Shown in pieces: positions 33,901 through 42,100 of a stretch of 64,000 bases of DNA. The notes beneath the pieces were generated by a model. It saw only the letters and a list, made by a program, of their open reading frames with translations. It was not told where the DNA came from and did not search any database. The position numbers and the translations under genes were made by a program. The number at the start of each line of letters is the position of its first letter. Position 1 is the stretch's first letter. Origin of the DNA: Aplysia californica (Eukaryota; Mollusca; Gastropoda; Aplysiida; Aplysiidae); contig NW_004797401.1 in the NCBI RefSeq assembly GCF_000002075.1, positions 91,639 to 155,638 of the forward strand, read 5' to 3'.

Positions 33901-34153
33901 CCTGCATTCTGCATGCTGCCATCTTGCCGTATCTGTTGAATCCTGCTCAGGAAAAAATACCAAGACCTAGATCTAGATATCTAAATGCATTTTGGACTCC
34001 GACAACAGTATTTACCTTGTCAATGTCCAGTCCAAAATTCAGGATATCGTGCGTCGCTTGCATGTTGAAGCTCTCTTCTACTTTGGTGTATGGGCATGCA
34101 AATAGATGTACAAGCATCACGAAGATGACACTGGCTTCAAGAAGCTTATCCAT
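21581..34153 (-). CDS. ALG12: ALG12, dolichol-P-Man:Man7GlcNAc2-PP-dolichol alpha-1,6-mannosyltransferase (whole gene)
   Basis: Nine exons on the minus strand, each given separately below: 34016-34153, 31767-31899, 30750-30923, 29599-29793, 27325-27428, 25989-26215, 24822-24991, 23766-23841 and 21581-21821. Joined they give 1,458 bases, 485 residues plus TAG, against 488 in human ALG12. All phases fit and all introns are GT-AG. Known role: a GT22-family multi-pass ER membrane enzyme that adds the eighth mannose to the N-glycan precursor in the lumen, using dolichyl-phosphate mannose. Seen: the family motif near the N-terminus ([11 protein letters not shown], with the acidic pair of the first lumenal loop), [49 protein letters not shown] and a terminal FTHLLI. 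The chosen ATG has a strong context (A at -3, G at +4). Introns are loaded with MITEs and SINEs. EME1 is transcribed divergently from about 4.9 kb away. Confidence 0.95.
21837..22015 (-). repeat. ATT/ATA microsatellite and SINE-G 3' end
   Basis: About 150 bases of AAT/AAC/AGT triplets (plus strand) run into tcattaatattgcgcttttc. On the minus strand that is a SINE-G-like gcgcaatattaatg end followed by an ATT tail. The microsatellite therefore looks like an expanded SINE tail. Confidence 0.85.
22026..22140 (-). repeat. SINE-C copy, truncated
   Basis: Has ttttacagcactggcaacac and ggagagataaggatgatag, then breaks off before the gataggaaag part. Confidence 0.72.
22150..22312 (-). repeat. SINE-C copy
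   Basis: Second SINE-C copy placed end to end after the first: ttttacggcacttgcaacat through gaagaaggaccaaacctatc. Confidence 0.78.
22498..22735 (+). repeat. SINE-A copy, tRNA-headed
   Basis: tRNA-like head (cgcctagtggttatgctacc, then gggggttcaagcc), body with cattgggaaaggcactttac, then cctcttaaataacctaatag and a T-rich end. Best preserved copy of the family here. Confidence 0.88.
23490..23670. mobile_element. Palindromic MITE copy
   Basis: Left arm taccgggtgatcgggtcggg and right arm cctgacttgacccaattccc are inverted partners. The centre holds cgcctgaaaacaaacacg and its inverted half. Nearly identical to 26,640-26,800 across about 165 bases. Lies in ALG12 intron 8. Confidence 0.75.
23766..23841 (-). 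CDS. ALG12: ALG12 exon 8
   Basis: Acceptor tatgtttcag, donor gtaagt, 76 bases. Encodes [17 protein letters not shown]. Read-through beyond the donor meets a stop at once, so the donor is needed. Confidence 0.93.
24440..24800. repeat. Irregular AT-rich repeat
   Basis: The phrase ttcaaaattagag and variants recur about every 40-60 bases with poor unit conservation. Lies in ALG12 intron 7 directly beside exon 7. Confidence 0.5.
24822..24991 (-). CDS. ALG12: ALG12 exon 7
   Basis: Acceptor gtgtttcag, donor gtaatg, 170 bases. Encodes a membrane segment, then [18 protein letters not shown]. Confidence 0.93.
25066..25215 (-). repeat. SINE-C copy
   Basis: ttttatggcactggcaacac, attagaggtgttacaagaga and gagataaggtcgatagacgt. 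The right third is diverged. Confidence 0.75.
25989..26215 (-). CDS. ALG12: ALG12 exon 6
   Basis: Acceptor ttcaaag, donor gtgagt, 227 bases. Encodes [16 protein letters not shown] and [17 protein letters not shown], both typical of the family. Confidence 0.94.
26233..26490 (+). repeat. ~61-bp diverged tandem repeat, 4-5 units
   Basis: Units share cactgacagccatgttacca, atttccaagacggagttctt and tagtaatg. The array begins only 18 bases outside the acceptor edge of ALG12 exon 6. Confidence 0.88.
26640..26800. mobile_element. Palindromic MITE copy, end missing
   Basis: Matches 23,474-23,640 nearly base for base (taccgggtgatcgggtcggg, catcgcccgactcatcgcct, caccatcggcttgtgccacg) but lacks the right inverted arm. 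Lies in ALG12 intron 5. Confidence 0.75.
27325..27428 (-). CDS. ALG12: ALG12 exon 5
   Basis: Acceptor cgtggcag, 104 bases. Encodes [18 protein letters not shown] and [10 protein letters not shown]. The donor is a weak gtatcc. A GT three bases earlier (gtgtat) would break the frame into exon 6, so the later donor was chosen. Confidence 0.9.
28078..28109. repeat. (GA)n and G-run
   Basis: gagagagagagagag followed by about 14 G. Confidence 0.95.
28190..28675 (+). pseudogene. hAT-type (ZNF862-like) transposase fragment, decayed
   Basis: One frame gives [17 protein letters not shown] and a following frame gives [20 protein letters not shown] then KKEWLMIL, with a frameshift near 28,400 between them. 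The pattern of an RF segment, then ELxxYGxxxxxxLxxHY and a KxEWLxL stretch, resembles the middle of ZNF862-like hAT transposases. The zinc-finger N-terminus and hAT dimerisation C-terminus were not seen. Not functional. Confidence 0.55.
29599..29793 (-). CDS. ALG12: ALG12 exon 4
   Basis: Acceptor cctttttcag, donor gtaagt followed by a T-run. Encodes [23 protein letters not shown] and further membrane segments. Confidence 0.94.
29893..30063 (-). repeat. SINE-C copy
   Basis: Nearly identical to the copy at 14,108: gttttacggcgctcgcaact, agcaccagaagattagaggt and gcacccgccaaccacctacc. ALG12 intron 3. Confidence 0.88.
30547..30570. repeat. (TA)n microsatellite
   Basis: About 12 TA units in ALG12 intron 3. 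Confidence 0.95.
30750..30923 (-). CDS. ALG12: ALG12 exon 3
   Basis: Acceptor tttttcaag, donor gtaaga, 174 bases. Encodes RAVLGQ through [16 protein letters not shown]. Confidence 0.94.
31639..31668. repeat. G-run
   Basis: About 14 G, two T, then tgggggggc. ALG12 intron 2. Confidence 0.92.
31767..31899 (-). CDS. ALG12: ALG12 exon 2
   Basis: Acceptor ttctgcag, donor gtaagt, 133 bases. Encodes [17 protein letters not shown], nearly identical to the human segment at the same place. Confidence 0.94.
32089..32229. mobile_element. Near-perfect palindromic MITE, 141 bp
   Basis: Left arm tacggggtgcccactacgg, right arm tagtgggcaccccgta. Inner arms atcggccgattgggccga with ccgactcgatcgcctc pair with gaggcgat-type partners. 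The loop is aaaacaaacgtgtttgtttt, itself self-complementary. Lies in ALG12 intron 1. The loop and adjoining cgcctgaaaac motif link it to 23,490 and 26,640. Confidence 0.85.
32361..33002. mobile_element. Long-TIR TA-flanked non-autonomous element
   Basis: About 95-bp inverted ends: left cagatccggtaaccgggaac, right gttccctgttaccgggtctg. The arms also share acagacccggtaggggaact and gtgatttcggaaagt. TA on both sides suggests a Tc1/mariner/pogo-type insertion. The interior contains taggtctagatctaga-type palindromic sequence and a (CT)n(CA)n tract. No transposase. Confidence 0.78.
32840..32900. repeat. (CT)n then (CA)n microsatellite
   Basis: ctctctctgt units run into cacacacacac. The reverse-strand ORFs of E-R repeats come from this. 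Confidence 0.95.
33007..33349 (-). repeat. SINE-G, full-length, tRNA-headed
   Basis: On the minus strand: head with ggtggcctagtggttagg (A box) and gggttcgaatcc (B box); body with cgacgttgtgtccttgggaa and aggcactttacacg; then ctggggtaataatatag, gtaaagcgcacagagcctgc and an ATT tail after gctatttatt. It starts where the TIR element at 32,361 ends, so one may have landed beside the other. ALG12 intron 1. Confidence 0.88.
33479..33565 (-). repeat. C-run and SINE-E head fragment
   Basis: About 24 C, then gatctcctttgtgtgcgaca and cactacaccacagacactgg, matching the head side of SINE-E. Confidence 0.7.
34016..34153 (-). CDS. ALG12: ALG12 exon 1
   Basis: 46 codons from ATG, phase 0 at its end; donor gtaaat. 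Encodes the N-terminal hydrophobic segment and [11 protein letters not shown], the signature of the first lumenal loop in this family. Confidence 0.94.
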
Positions 34154-36028
34154 GGTCAACACTGGTGTAACAAATAAAGAGCATACACCACACTCAAAAT
34201 GTATTGAATATTATACCCACAAAACCGTTTAGAAGATGATAGGCCTAGCCGCTTTACAATGTCTGTGGTTCTGTCTGCCTTGTTTTCTCAGCACTTGCTT
34301 GACTTGCTGGCATCATAAAATAAACTGATCTGTAAAGGGACGCTACTCTGGTGGGCTAAAACTAGATTTAATTATTTTCGCTGCCCGTCTCTTCCTCTCC
34401 GCAAAGGATCTTAACTCTAGACCTATGCTCTCCGCGAAACCTCTTTTCTCTCCCCAAGAAAGAAGTTTGTTCACATGTCAGCACTTCCCTATAGATTCTA
34501 TTTGCAATTATTATAAAATAAAATCCTAATAAAAATCAACAATTCACAAAAAGAGCGAAATATGGTTTCGCTATACTCAGGAAAAACAGTTCATAATAAT
34601 ATAAAGTACACTATCCCTGAATTATATTAATCGATCTTCGAGCTTTTATGAGCGTGTATAGTAGACAGGGTGCAATGATGGTTGTCATTATTACGTAGCC
34701 TATCAATAAATAGGCCTAGATCTAATTATGACAGCTCACTATATTAATAAGGAAACAAACTATAGGCCTAACAGTTAACTACATGTATTATCCAACAACG
34801 CACATCTACTCCTTAATTGGCATCAACGATAGCAGGATTGTATGGACTAATCAAATAAAGTTTCAAGAATGTATTAAAATGATACCCAAGGTGTCACGAT
34901 GTTTTGCCATTGGCAACCGAATTTAAAATACGTAGGCCTAGCCAATAGCGTACCTTGTGCTTTTGGCTTCTCAAATGTTGTTGTTTTTTCAGCTGTAGGC
35001 CTTATACGTAGGCCTAGTATCTCCAATTAAGGTTTACAAAAAGAGGAACGGTAATGTTTTTTAAAAGTCAAACGAATGAACACAGCTGTTGCATGCAATC
35101 AGCAAGATTTAGTAAATCAAGTTTGTAAACAATAGCGTACGAACGTTGGTACGGTCTAAAATAGGCTATATTGTAAACAGTGTCAACCGAAGAACAAATA
35201 ATTAATTATGTTTATCTTTTTTATCACCACTGCTGATGTATTATCTCATAAGAAACAATTGCCGCGAATGTCGTTTCTGACCTTGGTCTCTGATCACATG
35301 TTCTCTGATCATGACGACCTCATTAAGGACCGGCGGCCGTTTGTTCCATAATATGCTTGATAGGCCCATATATTATAGAGGGAGAAAGAGGGGGGGGGTT
35401 AAAAGAGAAAGGGAGTCAGACAAAGAATGGACATGCAGAAAAATTTAAAACTGAAGACATGAGAATAGGAACGGGGAAGTTAGCAAAAGTGAGAGATAGG
35501 GGGGGGGGGAGGAGAGCGAGGGAGAATGGAGGCCGGGGAGGAAGGCATGAAAAAGGAAAAAGCGAAAGAAAATAAAGCCGGAATTTGAGACCGACACCGA
35601 TTTGCGTTGTTACTGCTGCCGACTGTACTACACACTACACAACAATATTCACCGCGAAATTAGAAATTTGACGGAGTAGAGAGGTGGTTGACGGCTGTGA
35701 TTGATTTGGTTTTGAGTTTAGGACCAGTTGTAAGTCTTGATATCAAGATCTTGAGGTATTGTCTCTGAACCAATCTCTCATTCAAAGATTAGCAAAAAGC
35801 CTGACCATGTTATTGACGTAAAATTTTGTTTATGTGTCGTATTTGAGCCCAGACCTCGGCTACTCAGACTGTCAACACTCAGCAGATTCTGTTTGACTGT
35901 GACGTCTTTGTCTTGGGCACCAATCAGCAAACCACTAGATTCTAATATTATAATACAGCATTAACTGTTCTAGATTATTGTTCTCGATTCTAGGTAGAGA
36001 ACTTATCCATTTAACCTTTTAACACCTA
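34154..36028. promoter_or_regulatory. Upstream region of ALG12, divergent from EME1
   Basis: Between the two divergent coding regions. No TATA box was convincing. Several taggcctag and ctagatctag palindromes occur. A purine-rich stretch with G-runs at 35,377-35,575 gives a spurious Gly/Arg/Lys-rich ORF. A GC-richer stretch (35,580-35,720) without repeats is a possible first exon or promoter segment, but nothing in it could be joined to EME1. Confidence 0.35.
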
Positions 36029-36590
36029 GAGCGGTGTTGCACGGAGCCTATCGATTTGCACCTGGAGAAGCATTGCTAGGCGTATCAATCACATTGAAGC
36101 TACCTAGCTACAGCAAGCACCTAGCACACCTCTGTGATTAGCCCAAATATAGATGATGTATTTCCACCATCTATTTTTGACGTCTTCCGGGGTCTCCCCC
36201 AAGACTCTTGGGTTTCCCTCGCCAGTAGGGCCTAAATGTTGACTAGATCTCGCCGAGTTTGTTTTGTTTTTGTCTTAATTTGTGGTTATCGTAACAATCT
36301 CAACAATTCTCGTTCCATAAATTTACCTTCTCCTCAAAGTTGCATGCACACACCCACACACAGCCCAAGCAGTCGGCGATGAAACCTAGTGACGTAGTCC
36401 ATCGCGCGCTAATACGGGATGCCCATTACGGTGAGATCTTTTCAACTGATGAGGGAAGCCCTTGAAGAAGACAAAAATAGATAGCGGAAATACGTCATCT
36501 ATATTTGGGCCAATCACAGAGGTGAGCTAGGTGCTTGCTGTAGCTTCATGTGTTTCAATTGCTGAATGAGAATGCACGACACTGCCGTAT
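36029..36590. repeat. Long inverted repeat, ~160-bp arms
   Basis: Left arm about 36,029-36,200 (tacagcaagcacctagc, cctctgtgattagcccaaat, atagatgatgtatttccacc). Right arm about 36,455-36,590 (ggaaatacgtcatctatatt, tgggccaatcacagaggtga, gctaggtgcttgctgtagct). Arms are roughly 85-90% alike over the best part. The spacer contains atacgggatgcccattacgg, which resembles the outer arm of the palindromic MITE at 32,089. Confidence 0.85.
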
Positions 36591-37574
36591 TAAAATGCAT
36601 TTCTATGATAAGGTCTAGGATTATTGTCCGATTAGAATTGACTGTAGATGAGACTGTATAGTATCTTGAAAGTAGATTTATTTATCTTTCTTTGAGTTTT
36701 TGAATGATCGAAATTGACCCAGAAAATGGAATAGTCAGTGTAATTTTGAAAGAAGGCTAATTATGATGAAATGGAGGGTGCAATGGAGTTGAAACTTGGG
36801 CAAATCCAAGGAAAGTTTGAAAGTACATTATGAAGATCCAACCTATGAAACGATCTTGACCAAACAAAGACACCCTGAAAGTTCAAAATAAGAGGAGTAA
36901 ATGTGTTTTTGACTTGATGAAATTGATAGGTAGCAAATGAAAAACCCTGATATAGTCCGATAGTCACAATTATTATAATGGGAGAAATAAATTACTTGCC
37001 CATACTGCACTGCAACTGAAACTGGCTCTTTGGAAGCAGTATTCTTTTCCGAATATAGATGCCTTTTCCCAAGATCATTTTGCTAAGAAAATTATTTTTA
37101 AGTAGTTTTTAAAGACATAATTAATGTTCAATATTTTTAGAAGATTTATTGTATTGACAGTTATTTCTATTTTAGTACCGGTATGTATGCATTATTGTTG
37201 CTAGTCTTACTGCATGTGAGGTTTTTTTCCATGTAAACTTTTAAAATTTGTACCCCATTTATTAATGCGCTTTGAACATTTTTTAGAAGAAAAAAAATTG
37301 CAGGGGTGAGCAGAGTTATTTAAAATACTATAGAAATTCATCTTTCTCCTTTTCTCCTTTCGTTTATAAGTCAGAAAAAAAAGGAACAATAAGATTTAGG
37401 GGAATGAAATTGATAAAATATGGAAAATTCAAGTCACAAATAGATCGGAACATTGGTACTTTCTTTTCCTGAGTCCAACTATTTCTTCTGATGGAGGTAC
37501 ATATAATATACACTTTGGTATATATATGATCAATAATACATCTGTTATATTGTAGTAGCTCTTATTATACCCGA
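36591..37574. other. AT-rich DNA, no gene seen
   Basis: No repeat family or plausible exon recognised between the inverted repeat and the hAT element. Confidence 0.6.
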
Positions 37575-38963
37575 TAGGGCTGTACCCCGGTAGCAAACCC
37601 GCTCGTGCTCACAAGCCCCTAGTTCAAGTCACAAGCCTCAAATCACTAGGTCAAATCATCAAATCAAATCACCAGCATGATAAGTTGAGTCTAGCGCAAA
37701 CTGTAACCTCCTTGGTCTAGTCTAAACTTCAAGTCCACAGCAACTAGCAATCCGCGAAGCCACTCGTGTCAGGCCCCCTCATCATCCCCACCCTGCTTGC
37801 AATCCGCGAAGCCACTTACGTCAGAAAAAGAGAGGGGGGGAGAGTGAGAGATCTCGCCCACAGAGTCACTGCGCGGCGTGGCGCTGTAGTTTACTCGATT
37901 AATCGGAAGCCTGCGCAAGCCTCAAGTCCCGTCCGCTGCCACAGGCCCCACAATTCACACAGTACTGATTTGCGCTAGGCTTAGAGATTTGCCCCAGGAC
38001 AAGCTCCAAACCTGACCTGCTGACTTGTACTGTCTCGATACACCGAGCGAGCGGCACCGGCTCGATGGCGTAGGACCGTCTTGATGGCGACAAGACAGTC
38101 CGATGTGTTCAAACAGCAAGACAGTACTGTTCGCTGTGTGAACTTTGAACCGTGGAGGAAGGGAGAGGCAGGGCTTGTTTTGGTGCAAGGCGTAGAGAGC
38201 TGAAGTTATTTTTAACTTCCCGCCGTTGATCAGCTAAGCGAATGGATAAGTGAGAGGGAGCGTGGTATTGTAGTAACAGAGACCTAGGTTTCTGGTAGTA
38301 ATAAGAATAAGTTGACTTAGATTACCCTAAAATGGAAAACTCCAGGGGTCGTTGTGATTGGCTTTTGTATCGTATGTATGTAACCTATTTTGTAGATGTG
38401 TTACACTCACAGTGACATAATACAGAACATTTAGGAGACGGGCTAGGCCTACTTCAACCCAATGTCAGGGCCAACCTGGGCTGAGAGGGAACAAGGCCCC
38501 AGCAGAAAGACGGAGGTTCTCAGTAAAAATTTCTCCCCATACGGGAATCGAACTGAGGTCTTTTGCGTGCGACGATGAAGCGCTTGGCTCGTGCACATTA
38601 AAAATAAACAGGCCTTAACATCATAAGAATAGCCGATCCAATATTAATTTTTAAGTGCATTGAATAGAGCTTTTTGTTTTTTACAACCGAACTATGAAAA
38701 AAAACAACCGATCTTGCACTTTTGGTGCAAGCCTCTCAACGCAAATAACCAGAGAATCTATAATATGTACTGAGCGCACTGCCACGAGAGTTCGCGACGT
38801 CACGACACAGTACAGCAGGACTGTCCGCGAGTCACAACTCACCGGAAGTTCCCTCCGGTAGCAAGCGGGAGGCAAATCAAACCACAAGCCTGCTCGCAAG
38901 ACTCTAGCGCAAGACTTCCGCTGCTTTACAAGCCTTCGATTAACCGAGCAGAATCCAGCCCTA
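37575..38963. mobile_element. Non-autonomous hAT element with 8-bp target duplication
   Basis: Left terminus tagggctgtaccccgg, right terminus gaatccagcccta. The 8-bp duplication atacccga lies at 37,567-37,574 and 38,964-38,971. The GC-rich interior has a repeated gcaatccgcgaagccact and a SINE-E insertion at about 38,420-38,600. No transposase frame. It ends 58 bases before the first EME1 exon found, so the ORFs over this stretch are not EME1 coding sequence. Confidence 0.82.
38420..38600 (-). repeat. SINE-E copy inside the hAT element
   Basis: acatttaggagacgggctag, gccaacctgggctgagaggg and gggaatcgaactgaggtctt match the other SINE-E copies in the same orientation. Confidence 0.78.
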
Positions 38964-39021
38964 ATACCCGACCAACTTAGGTTTCCTTGCTTTATCTCTG
39001 ATCTTCGTCTTTCCATTTCAG

Positions 39022-39174
39022 ATGTTTACAGTCTTTGTTGACCCTGCTGCAGCACCAACAGACAAGCGGAGACAATGCATAACCAAAGCCTGTCAAGATA
39101 TCGGTGTCAATATTGACTTCGTTCCTCAACGGGTTGAGAGAACTATATCATGGTGTCCTCCACTGAATGCTCCT
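39022..39174 (+). CDS. EME1: EME1 exon a (first found)
   Basis: Acceptor ttccatttcag, donor gtaagt, 51 codons, phase 0 at both ends. Encodes TVFVDPAAAPTDKRRQ, equal to the start of the ERCC4-like core in human EME1. The ATG is the first codon but may be internal. Confidence 0.88.
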
Positions 39175-42100
39175 GTAAGTTATTAGTCAATTTGTACTCT
39201 CTTTTGACCCTAGGTGTAATGAATTAATTTCTCACATCTAGCACATGTATGTTCTCCTGTATAAGCCGTTGAATCACTACTGTGGAACTCGGATTCAACG
39301 AGAACTCGGATTCAACGAGATGAGATAGATTCCCCGGGTTTTTTTCGTCTTTAAAATCAATAAAAATAATCTGGATTCAATGAGGTCGCTTTCAGGGTGA
39401 ACAGCCCTCGCAGACGTGGCGCTCCTTTTTCTCCCAGAACGAACTTTATCTATTCCAGAAAACCATCTATTGCACCTGCATCATGAACCATTTTTCACTT
39501 AGCCGATTGCATGTGATCAATCAGCGGCCTTTTTTCATACCAACACATGCGTTGTTGGCACGCGCACGTGTCTACTCTATAGGCCTAGTGTGTGTCGGGG
39601 TCGGATGGGCGGCCTGCACACGTGTGGCTGTGTGTGCGTGTCGGGGAGGGAGGGGGGGGCACTAGCAGTCCGGGCGTTGAATGTCGCAGATACAAATGCG
39701 TCACACTCACAGTCCTTTTCCCCCCTCGGCAACTGATCATTATAACAACAGTAAGCTAGTCTTGATGTAGATCTACGTAATGAATTGTGCACTGATCTAT
39801 GGAATCAAAAGTTGCCGTATGTTAGGCTCTACACAGCTACCCAACTTTTTGGTAAACAATCGAGATGACACAGGCGTGTGCATTTGAACGAATCTGTCTT
39901 TTTTTTACACAGCTCATAATATGCAGGCATTGCAGGCACTACTTGCGACTTCTTTTTATACATTACTTGCTCAGTGCCTGTATTTATCTACACAAAACCT
40001 CATGTTTGCTATAACGAACACTCGGATTCAACGAGATTTTAGGTCAGGCCCGGCGACCTCGTTGAATCCGAGTTCCACTGTATACCCCTGAGGAACTGGC
40101 AAAATTTTTAAGCTGCAATAAATTTTCCCTAGCAAGATGTACCCCCTTAGGTTAGGAGATCCACCAAAGTTTACCGAAATTGTTAAGGTCTTGAATATGT
40201 TTAAAAGATTAAATCTGTTCATAATTCATTCACAGCCGTCAGCTTTGAGTGACATCCAGCAAGAAGTTGTGGCTTTGCTGGAAGCAGAAGAAGCAGTGAA
40301 CATGATTTTTGCACACATGCAGGTAACACCAACTACTAACTTTTGAACTGTGCAGTAGTGTTGTTTTGGGGTTTTTTTTTATTTTTTCCACCCTTTAAAA
40401 CTGTTTTATTTACAATAATAATGGTCTTTTAGTGGGTAAGGATATGAGTTTGAAAGATTGCAATTTGACGTTAAGTACTATGGGATGAGTATTTTCTTTT
40501 TACTTTGTGTCTGGAAAAAAAAATTAAGTGACAAAAAAACTGACATAGGAAAACTATTTTGTGTCAAATAATTTCATCTATAATTTTATATAAATATTTT
40601 CAAGAGTATGCAAACTTTATGTCTCTCAAAATTTGACTGTTTCATATTTTCATTTCTACTTTGGGTTCTTTATACTAATTTATTTGTATTTGTTTAAGAT
40701 TCTCTCTTTGTTACCTTTCTCTTATAACAAGTCATTTGGAGCTATGTTTTATTTATTTTTGTCCCGAATAAGCATGCAATATAGAATTATACTATTTATA
40801 TCAAAGCTTCCTCAGGGAGACTGAAATAATACTCTAGACGTTTGAAATGTTTTACGTTAAATTTTAACAATAGGTATGCCTTACGCTCTTTGTCAAAACC
40901 CACACCTAAATAGGAATGGTAATGCACCCCCAGTTTGGAACCCATTAGATGGCGAAAATTGCTGTTGGTGTATATGTTTAGTGTCAAAATCCTATTTTCA
41001 TTGTATTGTCAAAGTCAAAGCGAACTCATTTGCGATGTCAGCAATAGTAATATGCCTCTTTATTCCACAGCTGAAACAAGGTGAAGATACTGATGACATT
41101 TCTTTGACCAAATGGGTGGAGTCACTCCAGAGTGCTCTCAGTGGACAGAATCTGACTGTGATCATTATTGGCCTTTCCAAGTATTTCCGGTACCAAAGTT
41201 TTTCTTTATAATTGTGTGAATTCTTAAGAGGTTTCTGGGATCCTTGAATCAATATAAAGGCCTTGAACATCTTTGACTCACTGGAAAAATGGAAGGCAAA
41301 AGAGGCAAAGGTAGACCTAGACCAGCTTAATTAAATAACTTGAAAAGATGGGTGACAGTGGAAGACCAGGTTAATGTATGTTTTCTTGGAAAGTCTGAGA
41401 GGGAAATGAATTGCGAACCATAATGACTGATGTGTACTTCAAATCTGGCACTCGGTGATGATGAGGAGGAGGATTCTTAGGTAAGCCTCATACATTTACC
41501 TGTTGACGCTACCAATTAAGTTAAAGGACTTTGTTTGGCTCCTTGTTATTGTGAATGAGATTGAAAAATAGCTTTGAATATGTTTGTTTTTATACGTTCC
41601 TGTTCCTTACACTCCAGATCAAAAAGTGGGTTCTTCCACACCCCTGATCTTCTGGTAGGAAAGATCTACACCTAGCCTTCTCAAACAAGGGCGAAAAATC
41701 TCGGAGGGCCCGTGTGCAAGTTGCACACGTTAAAGATCCCTTGGTGGTCTAAAATCGATAAGAGTAGGCTTCGGTCGCCACCCGGGCAGAATTCAAAATT
41801 TCCTACCAACTGAAAATATTAGGTGTGTCCCGCGCGCTCATATGACCTTATGCAGTTGCGAGCGCCGTAAAACACTTTACAAAAACAAAACAAAAAGTGG
41901 GTGGGATAGAGCACCTTGTTTTCTTAGATGAGAATGGAAAATTTAGAGGTTTTAGGTACACATTGTGGAATTGAAAGACACCTTTACTGTTGAAAGCTGG
42001 ATGCTTTATCTGGAAGCGAAGGTAAAATCTAAATTAGTCCCCACCTGAAACGGAAGAAATGTTTGTTTGAAGGTAATAGTTACTACTACTTTTTTTTATC

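Noticed and set aside
35357-35575. Gly/Arg/Lys-rich ORF as the missing EME1 N-terminus
   Set aside because: It is a purine-rich low-complexity tract with G-runs, with no donor in phase and no resemblance beyond composition.
38681-39016. Minus-strand ORF just before EME1, and the ORFs at 37,766-38,188
   Set aside because: All but the extreme end lie inside the hAT element defined by its 8-bp duplication, and none resembles the EME1 N-terminus.
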